Of a stretch of 64,000 bases of DNA, positions 44,239-53,140 are shown one piece after another (the stretch's first letter is position 1; every line of letters begins with the position of its first letter). The notes under the pieces were generated by a model, which did not search any database, was not told the DNA's origin, and worked only from the letters and a program-made list of their open reading frames with translations. The DNA comes from Chitinophagaceae bacterium (GTDB taxonomy: Bacteria; Bacteroidota; Bacteroidia; Chitinophagales; Chitinophagaceae), in assembly GCA_016720775.1 (NCBI GenBank), contig JADKJX010000001.1:930001-994000 (forward strand). Reading direction: 5' to 3'. The translations under genes and the position numbers were made by a program.

Positions 44239-45534
44239 TTCAAGTACCTTTTCCATTTGTGTACTGCGGGATCCTTTGATGAGAATGTTTGTATTGGAAT
44301 AATGCTGCTGCCTGTACCATTCCTTTGCCTCAACAGAGTTGTCGAAATTTAGAAATTGATGATCTGTATTTTTAAAATCACCACCGACCAACACTACATC
44401 TTTCCAGGAATATTTTTTAATAAGCTCAACCAGTTGCTCGTGTTCGTAAAGGCTTTCCTGTCCTAATTCCATCATACCCCCCAGTACCAGTACCTTTTTT
44501 TCACCATCCATTTTTGCAAAATTTTCAATGGCAGCTTTCATGCTGGTAGGATTTGCATTATAGGCGTCCAGAATAATTTTATTGGTATCTTTTTCAATCA
44601 ACTGCGACCGGCTGTTTGACGGAACATAACTCTGCAAAGCCATTAAGATCTTTTCTTCCGGCACATTAAAATACTTCCCTGCAGCAACAGCAAGCAGAAT
44701 ATTCGGAAGATTATATTCACCAACAAGATTTGTTTTTATGGTATCCAGGTTTGCGCCTTTGGTTATTGATACTTCCAGCAGGCCCGAATTGCTTTTTACG
44801 AAGCCTGTAATTGAAGCAGCACTTGTTCCATAAGTAACCAGGTGAGGAATTCCGGCGCTCATTTCCTGCAGGTAGTCATAATCCCACATAACGAATGCGG
44901 TCCCATTGTTGGCACGCAGGTAGTCAAATAATTCACCTTTGCCTTTTTTAATTCCCTCTATCCCTCCAAAACCTTCCAGGTGTGCTTTGCCGCAATTTGT
45001 AATGATACCATGTGTTGGCCGTGTATAGTTACAATATCCTTCAATTTCTTTCTGATGATTAGCGCCCATTTCAATGATAGCTATTTCTGCATCGCTTTTT
45101 ACCTTTAACAGGGTGAGCGGTATCCCTATGTGATTATTAAGATTGCCTTCTGTGGTGTACGTTCTGTAAGTAGTATTAAGTACGGCATGTATCAACTCTT
45201 TGGATGTTGTTTTACCGTTGCTTCCAGTGATGGCTATGAAGGGGATCTTTTTTTCTGCGTTTGTGTTTTCAAATTGCATCCTGTGATAGCCGGCCAGGTC
45301 CTGCAGTGTTTTTAATGTATCGGCTACTTTGATTATCCTGTCTCCAGGCTGTTCGGGTTCTTCATCAACGATTGCATATTCAGCACCGTTTTTCAGGGCC
45401 TGTTCGGCAAAGAGGTTAGCATTGAAGTTCGGCCCTTTCAGGGCAAAGAAGATGTCCCCTCTTTTTAATTTCCTGGTATCCGTTTGTATAGAAGGGTACT
45501 GCTGATAAAGCTTATATAGTTCAGAAATTTCCAT
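44236..45534 (-). CDS. murF: UDP-N-acetylmuramoyl-tripeptide--D-alanyl-D-alanine ligase
   Basis: 432-residue Mur ligase. The P-loop ITGSNGKTT (102-110) and downstream IEMGANHQKEI, TNCGKAHLEGFGG, YNLPNILLA and the C-terminal domain DAYNANPTSM, LVLGGMMELGQ cover the family. It adds D-Ala-D-Ala to UDP-MurNAc-tripeptide in peptidoglycan synthesis and is probably the main MurF, as it retains GKTT while the fused copy has GKTI. The -7 (TAATTTTG) ends 4 nt before the ATG, suggesting a leaderless mRNA. It is separated from gldJ by a terminator. Confidence 0.95.
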   Translation of the reverse strand: MEISELYKLYQQYPSIQTDTRKLKRGDIFFALKGPNFNANLFAEQALKNGAEYAIVDEEPEQPGDRIIKVADTLKTLQDLAGYHRMQFENTNAEKKIPFIAITGSNGKTTSKELIHAVLNTTYRTYTTEGNLNNHIGIPLTLLKVKSDAEIAIIEMGANHQKEIEGYCNYTRPTHGIITNCGKAHLEGFGGIEGIKKGKGELFDYLRANNGTAFVMWDYDYLQEMSAGIPHLVTYGTSAASITGFVKSNSGLLEVSITKGANLDTIKTNLVGEYNLPNILLAVAAGKYFNVPEEKILMALQSYVPSNSRSQLIEKDTNKIILDAYNANPTSMKAAIENFAKMDGEKKVLVLGGMMELGQESLYEHEQLVELIKKYSWKDVVLVGGDFKNTDHQFLNFDNSVEAKEWYRQQHYSNTNILIKGSRSTQMEKVLE

Positions 45535-45538
45535 GCAT

Positions 45539-45546
45539 CAAAATTA
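45539..45546 (-). promoter_or_regulatory. -7 element of murF
   Basis: TAATTTTG on the minus strand, full TAnnTTTG match, 4 nt before the ATG at 45534. Confidence 0.55.
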
Positions 45547-45572
45547 AAGGAGAAGGCGGAATCAAAGGCATA

Positions 45573-45603
45573 AAAAAACTCCCGCTTTTGACGGGAGTTT
45601 TTT
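45573..45603. terminator. strong bidirectional terminator after gldJ
   Basis: Perfect 12-bp stem AAAAAACTCCCG / CGGGAGTTTTTT with a 7-nt loop, immediately downstream of gldJ (minus strand). Confidence 0.9.
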
Positions 45604-45615
45604 AGTTCGAATATC

Positions 45616-47184
45616 TTATTTCTTTTTCTTTCTTGAATTCTGTTTACGGGTTCCAAAAATGTTACCCTCTTTAAATCCTGGTCCTTCCGGCGGACCAAGA
45701 TAAGTCTGGGCGCAACGGAAACCAACCGTACTTGCAGCCTGATCTTCTTCCATGAACCTGCGGGTACCGGGAGATAACCAATAAGGCCTGTCATTCCAGC
45801 TTCCTCCTTTGATCACTCTCGACTGATCGCTGATCAATGAAGTAACGCCATAACCATAATACACGCCACTTGAAGAATCACCATCTAAGTAGTTGATTAC
45901 GTTATTGTGCTGGTAATTGCTTCGGTTTTTAACTTCTTCATCAGAGATATCAACTTTTTTCAGACGTCCCATGCTGTCTCTTTCATATTCGCCTGAAGAG
46001 TTTTTGAAGTATTTCTGGAATTTATTACCCCTGAAGTAGTTAAAGTCTTCGGCATCAGTAGGTGTAAGAGGCCTATAAACGTCTCCAACCCACTCACTCA
46101 CATTACCACTCATATTGTACAGTCCAAATGCATTTGGATAGAAAGATTTGATATTTCCAGGGATGGCTGCACGGTCATTCAGACCACCGGCAACACCCAT
46201 ATTATCACCACTACCTCGTTTAAAGTTGGCTAAGAATTTCCCTTGCCAGCTACCACGGCGGTTATCACGTAATCCGTTTGGATTACTGCTCCATGAATAG
46301 ATCTGTTGATTTGAAAACAACTCTTCACCGCTCTTGCCTTCTTTTTTACGGGGAGAAGGGTTCTGCGCCAGCATACCATAAGCAGCATATTCCCATTCTG
46401 CTTCAGTAGGAAGGCGATATCCCATATTCAGAATCCCATCCTCCATGCGTACACTTGACCTTGGCTTGCCGTTTACGTCTTTAAGGTCAGATTTTTTAGG
46501 TTTGTTCCTGCCCTGTATCATATCAGGGGACATCAGGTATGTTTCTGTGTTGAATGAACCATCGGCACCCGCACCTTTCATCTCTCTTTTCATGGCATCT
46601 TTTTTCAGGTATCCTTTTTTCTGAAGGTTAAGTTCATTAACCCTGTCAGTCCTCCAGATACAGAAATCATGTGCCTGGCGCCATGATACACCCACAACCG
46701 GGTAATAATTATAAGAAGGAAAACGGAAGTAATATTCCACATAAGGTTCGTTGTACGCAAGTTCTTCACGCCAAACCAGGGTATCGGGTAAGGCTTTGTT
46801 AAGAATATTTGTATCGCCTGAAAAGGTATTTTCCAGCCAATAGAGGTATTCACGGTAGTGAACGTTTGCTACTTCGGTTTCATCTATGAAAAAAGAAGGA
46901 ACTGTAATACGGCGGGGTATGTTATTCCAATCTCCCATTACATCTTCATCTTTGGCACCCATCACGAATGAGCCACCCTGTACAAATACCAGACCGGGGC
47001 CGGCCTTGGGGTATTTAACTTTTGCAACATGGAAATTTCCCATGTTTTTATCATCATAATTCCAGCCCGTGGCCGATGATTTGCCACTTTTTTTAGAACC
47101 ACTTTTTTTACAGGCACTTAACGAAAATGCTGCTATTAAAAGGATTACCAGACTTCTGCCTGAAAATAGTTTTGTCATGTTCAT
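45616..47184 (-). CDS. gldJ: gliding motility lipoprotein GldJ (SUMF1/FGE domain)
   Basis: 522 residues with lipobox SLSACKK (Cys25). A formylglycine-generating-enzyme-like domain follows: GLVFVQGGSFVMGAKDEDV, GYRLPTEAEWEYAA, NAFGLYNMSGNVSEWVGDVY and SRVIKGGSWNDRPYWLSPGTRRF with the C-terminal VGFRCAQTY. GldJ/GldK-type proteins carry this fold without the catalytic role and help the T9SS/gliding apparatus. Adjacent to porV (divergent), which matches known gldJ-por neighbourhoods and favours GldJ over GldK. The basic tail is RKQNSRKKKK. A possible -7 (TATATTCG, minus strand) lies at 47248-47255. Confidence 0.87.
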   Translation of the reverse strand: MNMTKLFSGRSLVILLIAAFSLSACKKSGSKKSGKSSATGWNYDDKNMGNFHVAKVKYPKAGPGLVFVQGGSFVMGAKDEDVMGDWNNIPRRITVPSFFIDETEVANVHYREYLYWLENTFSGDTNILNKALPDTLVWREELAYNEPYVEYYFRFPSYNYYPVVGVSWRQAHDFCIWRTDRVNELNLQKKGYLKKDAMKREMKGAGADGSFNTETYLMSPDMIQGRNKPKKSDLKDVNGKPRSSVRMEDGILNMGYRLPTEAEWEYAAYGMLAQNPSPRKKEGKSGEELFSNQQIYSWSSNPNGLRDNRRGSWQGKFLANFKRGSGDNMGVAGGLNDRAAIPGNIKSFYPNAFGLYNMSGNVSEWVGDVYRPLTPTDAEDFNYFRGNKFQKYFKNSSGEYERDSMGRLKKVDISDEEVKNRSNYQHNNVINYLDGDSSSGVYYGYGVTSLISDQSRVIKGGSWNDRPYWLSPGTRRFMEEDQAASTVGFRCAQTYLGPPEGPGFKEGNIFGTRKQNSRKKKK

Positions 47185-47875
47185 TCGTTTATCAGATTGT
47201 TTAACGAAAGGTTTTCTTAATTATTGTATGTGGGGTTATACTGGCTGCGAATATAAAGACTTTAGGCGATATTGAGTGATTTGTACTATTTTTTTTGCCG
47301 TTAAATATCCACTAAAATAAATTATTCATACAGGAAATTACAGGTAAATTACCGCAGGATAATTCCGGGGTTTTAAAAAAAAGCGGTTCTTCAAAGTTGG
47401 GTTTAAATTATGTTCTATTTTTTTGGTGGATATGAACAAGAGTTTTAATCTTGCATCCAATATCAGAGCAGATGATAGTGTTGCCTGTTGAAGTTCTTTC
47501 AAGTTCTCTTGTAACATCCCAAAATGTAAAATGCTGGTTGAATTTATTCAGCGGGTCTAAAATAGCCTGAGATACCAACTATAACAATAATCCATATGTG
47601 CGTGGCGTTAATATGAAATTCGGGGTGATTATTGAGTAAAACAATTTTCTTATTTTTGACCAAACGGGTCATTTTCCAGGCATAAGATATGGATATTTGT
47701 TATGAGAGAAAAAACCCCCTATCTTTGAAAAAAGAGATTTTTTTGGGTTTTTTTAACAAGATTTTATATTTTAGTTGTTCATTTAAATAAAACCACTATT
47801 TTTACAACATAATAATAACCATTAAACTTAACGCTTATAGAGGTAAGTCTACCTAACCAAGACAAAACAAAACGC
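47185..47875. other. 691-bp divergent intergenic region between gldJ and porV
   Basis: No credible gene on either strand. In several Bacteroidota porU lies between gldJ and porV; nothing like porU (over 1000 codons) is here. The region holds the porV promoter at 47696-47727, a possible second -7 (TATTTTTG) at 47651-47658, and a candidate gldJ -7 near 47248. Confidence 0.5.
47696..47727 (+). promoter_or_regulatory. porV promoter, full Bacteroidota consensus
   Basis: TTTG (47696-47699), 20-nt spacer, TATCTTTG (47720-47727). Both elements and the spacing fit the Bacteroidota sigma consensus. Leader to the ATG is about 140 nt. Confidence 0.7.
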
Positions 47876-49024
47876 ATGAAAAAAGTAACTTTGAAACTAA
47901 CTGCCTTAGTTATGTTACTGGGAGGAACACTAACTGTATCTTATGCCCAGAGCAAAATAAACGTTGTAACATCCGCTGTTCCGTTTTTACGTATTTCACC
48001 CGATGCCCGTAGCGGTGGTATGGGAGATGTAGGCATTGCTATTGCTCCTGATGCAAATGCAGCTTTTGCTAACATCGCCAGAACTCCTTTTGCTTCAAGT
48101 AAAATTGGTGTTGGAGTTAATTACACGCCATGGTTAAGGGATCTTTCTGTTAATGATGTGTTTCTTGCAAGCCTGGCCGGTTATTATAAAATTGATGATA
48201 AGCAAGCCCTCTCTTTAGGTATGCGTTATTTCAAACTGGGAAGTATTCAGTTTACTGATGCCCAGGGAAATGACCTGCAACAATATAATCCAAAAGAATT
48301 TGCAATTGATTTAGGATACTCCAGGAAATTGACAAATAAACTGGCTATCGGTATCGCTATCCGTTATATTAACTCTAACCTTGCAAGCGGTAATTTTAAC
48401 GGAAACAACTTTAAGGCTGGTTCTTCAGTAGCAGGGGATTTGCATTTATATCACCATGGTGCTAAAGAAAACGGTCAGGGTTTAAACTGGGGTGTTACTT
48501 TAAGCAACCTGGGTTCAAAAATATCTTACTCAAGCGATGCAACTCAAAAAGACTTCATTCCTGCTAACTTAGGGGTGGGTGTTGCTTATACTAAAGTATT
48601 TGATGAAGCAAATAAGATCACATTTGCTGTTGATCTGAACAAACTTCTTGTTCCAACGGTAAAACAGGATTCTGCAGGCTATTCAAGTACAGCTGCTATA
48701 AATAAATACCGTAGTTATGGTGTTGCCAACAGTTGGGTTAAGTGATTTGGTGAAGGGGATGGACTGAGCGAAGAGATTAAAGAGATCAACATTGGTATTG
48801 GTGCTGAATACTGGTATAACAATCAGTTTGGTTTCAGAGTTGGTTATTTCTACGAAAATCCAGACAAAGGAAACAGGAAATATTTCACAGTAGGTGCAAG
48901 TGTAAAGTACAGCGTTGCTGCCCTTAACTTCTCTTATGTTTTCCCAACAGGAAGTGGAATAAGCCGCATACCTTTATCAAATACATACCGTTTTGGTTTG
49001 TTGTTTGACTTTGGTGGAAAATAA
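47876..49024 (+). CDS. porV: type IX secretion outer-membrane protein PorV, with an internal in-frame TGA
   Basis: 382 codons. Signal peptide ends SYAQ. Mature N terminus VTSAVPFLRISPDARSGGMGDVGIA is the PorV/LptO signature; it is a FadL-like outer-membrane barrel that delivers T9SS cargo to the PorU attachment complex. The frame is interrupted by TGA at 48743-48745 (codon 290, after NSWVK). Without any frame change it continues FGEGDGLSEEIKEINIGIGAEYWYNN ... FPTGSGISRIPLSNTYRFGLLFDFGGK to the TAA at 49022-49024, clearly the rest of the barrel. A one-base error (TCA to TGA) is most likely. A strong terminator follows. Confidence 0.88.
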
Positions 49025-49041
49025 TATTATTCTCTTATAAT

Positions 49042-49075
49042 AAAAGCGTCATGCCGTAAAGCATGACGCTTTTTG
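49042..49075 (+). terminator. terminator after porV
   Basis: Perfect 13-bp stem AAAAGCGTCATGC / GCATGACGCTTTT with a 6-nt loop and further T-run. Confidence 0.9.
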
Positions 49076-49122
49076 TTTTTAGTATCATTCAAAAATCGGA
49101 TATTTACAGAATAAAGTAAGAC

Positions 49123-49602
49123 ATGGCATACAGGATAGGTTCAGGAGTGGATTTTCACCAGTTAGTTGAAGGAAGAGAGCTATGGATTGGGGGCGTTAAA
49201 ATACCGCATACCAAAGGGGCATTGGGGCATAGTGATGCTGATGTTTTGTTACATGCCATTTGTGATGCAATCTTAGGCGCATTGGCCTTGGGCGATATTG
49301 GCGCACATTTTCCGGACACTGATCCTGAGTTTAAAGGAATTGACAGTAAGATATTGCTTAAAAAATGTATCGTCTTAATTGATACAAAGGGGTATAAAGT
49401 GGTAAATATAGACAGTACCCTTTGTCTTCAATCTCCCAAAATAAAACCTTATGTCCTGCAAATACAGGAAACTATTGCATTCATAACGGGAGTTACCCCA
49501 CATGATGTCTCGGTAAAAGCAACTACAACAGAACACCTGGGTTTTGTAGGCAGGGAAGAAGGGTTGCAGGCTTTTGCCACCGTACTACTGACGTTAAAAT
49601 AA
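49123..49602 (+). CDS. ispF: 2-C-methyl-D-erythritol 2,4-cyclodiphosphate synthase
   Basis: 159-residue enzyme of the MEP isoprenoid pathway, which cyclises CDP-ME-2-phosphate. Seen: YRIGSGVDFHQLVEGREL (metal Asp10, His12), LGHSDADVLLHAICDAILGAL, GDIGAHFPDTDPEFKG, and the C-terminal VSVKATTTEHLGFVGREEGLQAFATVLL. Length and all motifs match the family. The sorting-domain protein gene starts 13 nt downstream. Confidence 0.95.
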   Translation: MAYRIGSGVDFHQLVEGRELWIGGVKIPHTKGALGHSDADVLLHAICDAILGALALGDIGAHFPDTDPEFKGIDSKILLKKCIVLIDTKGYKVVNIDSTLCLQSPKIKPYVLQIQETIAFITGVTPHDVSVKATTTEHLGFVGREEGLQAFATVLLTLK

Positions 49603-49615
49603 ATTCAGGTAAGTC

Positions 49616-51706
49616 TTGAAAAAAAATATTCTTACATATGGCTTTGTTTTGTGTACTTTTTTTCTGTTTGCACAAAAGCAAACAAACATCTGGTACTTTG
49701 GAAACAAGGCCGGCCTGGATTTTAATAATATACCACCGCTTGTTTTAAGAGATGGGAGTGCAAGCTCTTTCGAAGGAAGTTCTACTGTTTCTGATAATAA
49801 CGGGAAACTGCTTTTTTATACAAATGGCCAGGTTATTATGAACCGTCAGCACTTGCAGATGAAAAACGGTAGCGCACTAAGTGGGCACCAAAGCAGCACC
49901 AACAATACATTGATTGTTCCACTGCCTGGGAATGACAGTATTTACTATGTTTTTACAACGGGTGCTGCATTGCAGGAAACCCACCAGTTTCAATATAATA
50001 TCGTAAATATAAAAGGCGATGGTGGATTGGGAGAAGTAATTGCAGGTAACATCCTGATCGAGGATGTGATCTTTGAAAAACTTGCCGGCGTACGGCATTG
50101 TAATAAAAGAGATGCCTGGATCGTAATTCACAAATGGGACAGTGATGAATATCATTCTTATTTGCTTACTGCAACCGGGTTTAACCCGGTACCCGTTGTA
50201 AGCAGAACAGGTCTTGTAATAACCGGCTTTGAAAACAATGAGATCGGTACGTTGAAATTTTCTTCCAAAGGAACAAAGCTTGCTGCGGTTCATTCTTTTG
50301 AAAATGACGTGGTGGAACTGATGGACTTTGACAATACCACAGGGGTGCTGTCAAACCCGGTTGTTTTTAAACCCAATGCCATACCGCATACGCCTTCATT
50401 CATTGGAGTGTATGGGGCTGAATTTTCTCCAAATGGAAACCTGCTGTATGTTTCTGCTAATAACTCAGCAATTGATCCAAGTGTACTCTATCAGTTTGAT
50501 ATCACATCGCATAATGCGGCTACGATATTGGGAACAAAACAAACAATTGCAAAGACTGTTCCCTGGTTTGCAGGTGCGTTGCAACTGGGGCCCGATATGA
50601 AGATCTATATGGCCATGTGGAAAGACACATCGGTTTCAGTCATCGACGATCCGGATGTGTTTGGCCCGGGATGTAATTTCAGGTATAATAAAATTTTTAT
50701 CGGGCCGGCTGGGAAAGAGCCGGTTCAATTCGGTCTGCCCACCTTTATTCAAAGCTATTTTGATACAGCCTCTGTCCCGTATGATTTCAGCCGTTCAGGA
50801 AATTGTTTAGACCGGAACATCACATTTAAATTGAACAGGCTCAGCGGCATCGATTCTGTTAAATGGTATTTCGGCGATACGCAGCAATCTCAGGCGCTTC
50901 AACCAACCCATAATTATGCAGCTCCTGGTTTTTATGATGTAAAACTCATTGTTTATAAAGTCGACTGCTCCGGTTTGAATGATACCATAAACAGGAGAAT
51001 ATGGATAGCAGATTCAGCAGGATTTTTAGGCGCTGATACATCAAGTTGTAATGTGCTTGCTCTTACGATTGGGATAGAAGAAATTGAAGGAGCGAATTAC
51101 CTATGGAATACAGGGTATAATGGAAACAAAATAATAACCACCGGCTTCGGCACTTATTGGCTCGAACTGCAGCAAAACGGATGCAAGCTCAGGGATTCTA
51201 TTGATGTTATAGAGAAACCAAAACCAGTTGTAAACCTTGGAACCGATACAACGATCTGCAAATTCAAACCGGTAATTCTAACTACGGGAAGTTCATTTTA
51301 CGATACTTACCTGTGGAATACGGGTCAATCAACCCCGTCTATAACAGTTGACAAGGCAGGTACCTATTATATTGATGTAACACTCAATGGCTGCAAAGCC
51401 TCCGATACGGTCGTGGTATTTCCGGGAGACTGTGCCATCTTCATACCTTCTGCTTTCACCCCAAACAGCGATGGATTGAACGACATGTTCGGTGTGCTTG
51501 GAGACATTACCGTAAGAAGTTTTTCCATGCAGGTATTCAATAAATGGGGGCAGATGGTCTTTACCACTACAGACATTTCTCAAAAATGGGACGGAACCTA
51601 TAAGGGTAAGAAAGCGCTCATTGGAACATACCCATGGATCGTTTATTATGTTACCGGTAATGGGCTAAGAAAATACCTGCAAGGAACCGTAATGCTCATC
51701 CGGTAA
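49616..51706 (+). CDS. secreted protein with PKD domain and gliding-motility-type C-terminal domain
   Basis: 696 residues. Signal peptide (ends FLFAQ), then a beta-propeller-like part (about 25-380: NIWYFGNKAGLDFNNIPP, LKFSSKGTKLAAVHSFEN, EFSPNGNLLYVSA). A PKD-like domain follows (about 395-460: VKWYFGDTQQSQALQPTHNY), then two Ig-like units with repeated LGADTSSC / LGTDTTIC. The C-terminal gliding-motility (type B) sorting domain contains FIPSAFTPNSDGLND and VFNKWGQMVF. Exported by the T9SS; likely surface-bound. The only upstream start is TTG at 49616; no ATG gives the signal peptide. Confidence 0.88.
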   Translation: MKKNILTYGFVLCTFFLFAQKQTNIWYFGNKAGLDFNNIPPLVLRDGSASSFEGSSTVSDNNGKLLFYTNGQVIMNRQHLQMKNGSALSGHQSSTNNTLIVPLPGNDSIYYVFTTGAALQETHQFQYNIVNIKGDGGLGEVIAGNILIEDVIFEKLAGVRHCNKRDAWIVIHKWDSDEYHSYLLTATGFNPVPVVSRTGLVITGFENNEIGTLKFSSKGTKLAAVHSFENDVVELMDFDNTTGVLSNPVVFKPNAIPHTPSFIGVYGAEFSPNGNLLYVSANNSAIDPSVLYQFDITSHNAATILGTKQTIAKTVPWFAGALQLGPDMKIYMAMWKDTSVSVIDDPDVFGPGCNFRYNKIFIGPAGKEPVQFGLPTFIQSYFDTASVPYDFSRSGNCLDRNITFKLNRLSGIDSVKWYFGDTQQSQALQPTHNYAAPGFYDVKLIVYKVDCSGLNDTINRRIWIADSAGFLGADTSSCNVLALTIGIEEIEGANYLWNTGYNGNKIITTGFGTYWLELQQNGCKLRDSIDVIEKPKPVVNLGTDTTICKFKPVILTTGSSFYDTYLWNTGQSTPSITVDKAGTYYIDVTLNGCKASDTVVVFPGDCAIFIPSAFTPNSDGLNDMFGVLGDITVRSFSMQVFNKWGQMVFTTTDISQKWDGTYKGKKALIGTYPWIVYYVTGNGLRKYLQGTVMLIR

Positions 51707-51755
51707 AGCGGGTTGTTAAAAAATGCTTTCGTGTTTAATTTCCTTTTTACATTAT

Positions 51756-51763
51756 TACCTTTG
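51756..51763 (+). promoter_or_regulatory. -7 element of dut
   Basis: TACCTTTG, full TAnnTTTG match, 5 nt before the dut ATG at 51769. Confidence 0.6.
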
Positions 51764-51768
51764 CCAAC

Positions 51769-52212
51769 ATGCAACAGATCTGTGTTAATATTATAAACAC
51801 TTCCGATAACGATTTGCCTGCTTATGCTACTTCCGGATCAGCCGGTATGGATATAAGAGCAAATTTGCAGAACCCCGTAACATTGCAGCCACTGGAACGG
51901 CAGTTGATACCAACCGGTTTGTTCATCGAACTGCCGGATGGTTATGAAGCCCAGGTGAGACCCCGGAGCGGACTCGCAATAAAACAAGGGATAACCTGTT
52001 TGAATTCTCCGGGAACTGTTGATGCTGATTATCGCGGCGAATTAAAAGTGATACTCATCAACCTGAGCAATACCATACAAACCATTCATCATGGCGATCG
52101 TATTGCACAGATCATTATTGCAAAAACAGAAAGAGCTGAACTGGTCCTGGTACAGGAATTAAATGAAACAACCAGGGGCGGAGGAGGATTTGGCCACACA
52201 GGCATCAAATAA
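51769..52212 (+). CDS. dut: dUTP diphosphatase
   Basis: 147-residue trimeric dUTPase that hydrolyses dUTP to dUMP, preventing uracil incorporation and feeding dTMP synthesis. All five motifs are present: AGMDIRAN (I), PRSGLAIKQG (II), GTVDADYRGE (III), RIAQIII (IV) and RGGGGFGHTG (V, near the C terminus). Normal length. Its promoter sits directly on the start codon, so the message may be leaderless. The DUF4292 gene starts 15 nt after its stop, likely in the same unit. Confidence 0.96.
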   Translation: MQQICVNIINTSDNDLPAYATSGSAGMDIRANLQNPVTLQPLERQLIPTGLFIELPDGYEAQVRPRSGLAIKQGITCLNSPGTVDADYRGELKVILINLSNTIQTIHHGDRIAQIIIAKTERAELVLVQELNETTRGGGGFGHTGIK

Positions 52213-52227
52213 AATTTAGAACAAGAA

Positions 52228-53049
52228 ATGAAAAAACCCGGTCTGATTCTGATCTCATCCATGCTGCTTTTGTCGGTCTTCAGTTGCCGTACCGTTAAGC
52301 AGATCAATAAAGCGATTTCACCAAAAGATACCAGCCTGGTACAAACGATTGACCAGACAAAAGCAGATTCGTTGCTTTTGATCAATGCTACGCTTGCCGG
52401 AATGAACAGTAATTACATAGATTTCAAAACATTTAATGCAAAGATCAAAGTAGATTACCAGGACAACAACGGTAAACAACCCGATCTTACCGCTATTGTA
52501 CGAATAGTTAAAGACAGTGCGATCTGGATATCCCTGACAGCTACGTTATTTAATTTTGAGGCCTATCGTGTCCTGATCACAAAAGACAGTGTCATTCTAT
52601 TGAATAAAAAAGAAAAGGAAGTACAATACAGGTCGCTTGATTATTTACAGGAAGTAACCCAGATCCCTTTTGATTATAAAACACTCCAGGACCTATTGGT
52701 GGGCAATCCGATTTTCGTTGACAGCAATGTTGTGTACTATAAAAAGACCGATAACCAGGTGTTGCTCCTGGAAGTAGGACAGTTCTTTAAACACCTTCTC
52801 ACACTCTCGCCCGACAATAATGTATTGCAGCATAGTAAACTGGATGATGTTGATATGGCCCGGAACCGAACCGCAGATATCACATACAGCGAATACGAAA
52901 ACAAAAACGGATTTAATTTCTCCACCTACCGGGAAATAACCGTTTCAGAAAAAAATAAACTCGACATCAGCCTTAAGTTTAAGCAGTATGAGTTTAACAA
53001 AGAATTATCGGTCTCTTTTAATGTCCCGAAAAATTATACACGTAAGTAG
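52228..53049 (+). CDS. DUF4292 lipoprotein
   Basis: 273 residues with lipobox SVFSC (Cys20). The mature sequence has DFKTFNAKIKVDYQDNNGKQ and VRIVKDSAIWISLTATLFNFEAYRVLITKDSVILLNKKEKEV, fitting DUF4292, a LolA/LolB-like fold family of Bacteroidota. Such proteins are thought to take part in lipoprotein or lipid handling, though this is unproven. Usually found next to dut and a peptidoglycan hydrolase gene, exactly as here (dut upstream, EnvC-like downstream). Confidence 0.88.
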   Translation: MKKPGLILISSMLLLSVFSCRTVKQINKAISPKDTSLVQTIDQTKADSLLLINATLAGMNSNYIDFKTFNAKIKVDYQDNNGKQPDLTAIVRIVKDSAIWISLTATLFNFEAYRVLITKDSVILLNKKEKEVQYRSLDYLQEVTQIPFDYKTLQDLLVGNPIFVDSNVVYYKKTDNQVLLLEVGQFFKHLLTLSPDNNVLQHSKLDDVDMARNRTADITYSEYENKNGFNFSTYREITVSEKNKLDISLKFKQYEFNKELSVSFNVPKNYTRK

Positions 53050-53113
53050 GCGTTATTGATAATTATTCACAGCATGTGGCTTTTGAACCTGGTGGATTTA
53101 CATGTTTGAATTG

Positions 53114-53121
53114 TATTTTTG
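53114..53121 (+). promoter_or_regulatory. -7 element of the EnvC-like gene
   Basis: TATTTTTG, full TAnnTTTG match, 19 nt before the ATG at 53141. Confidence 0.55.
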
Positions 53122-53140
53122 CTAACCCCAATCTCTTATC

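Noticed and set aside
44099..44302. Small protein gene over the tRNA
   Set aside because: The region is a clear tRNA-Ser with its terminator.
48743..48745. Selenocysteine or recoded UGA in porV
   Set aside because: No selenocysteine insertion hairpin is apparent, PorV homologues use no Sec, and sequencing error is far simpler.
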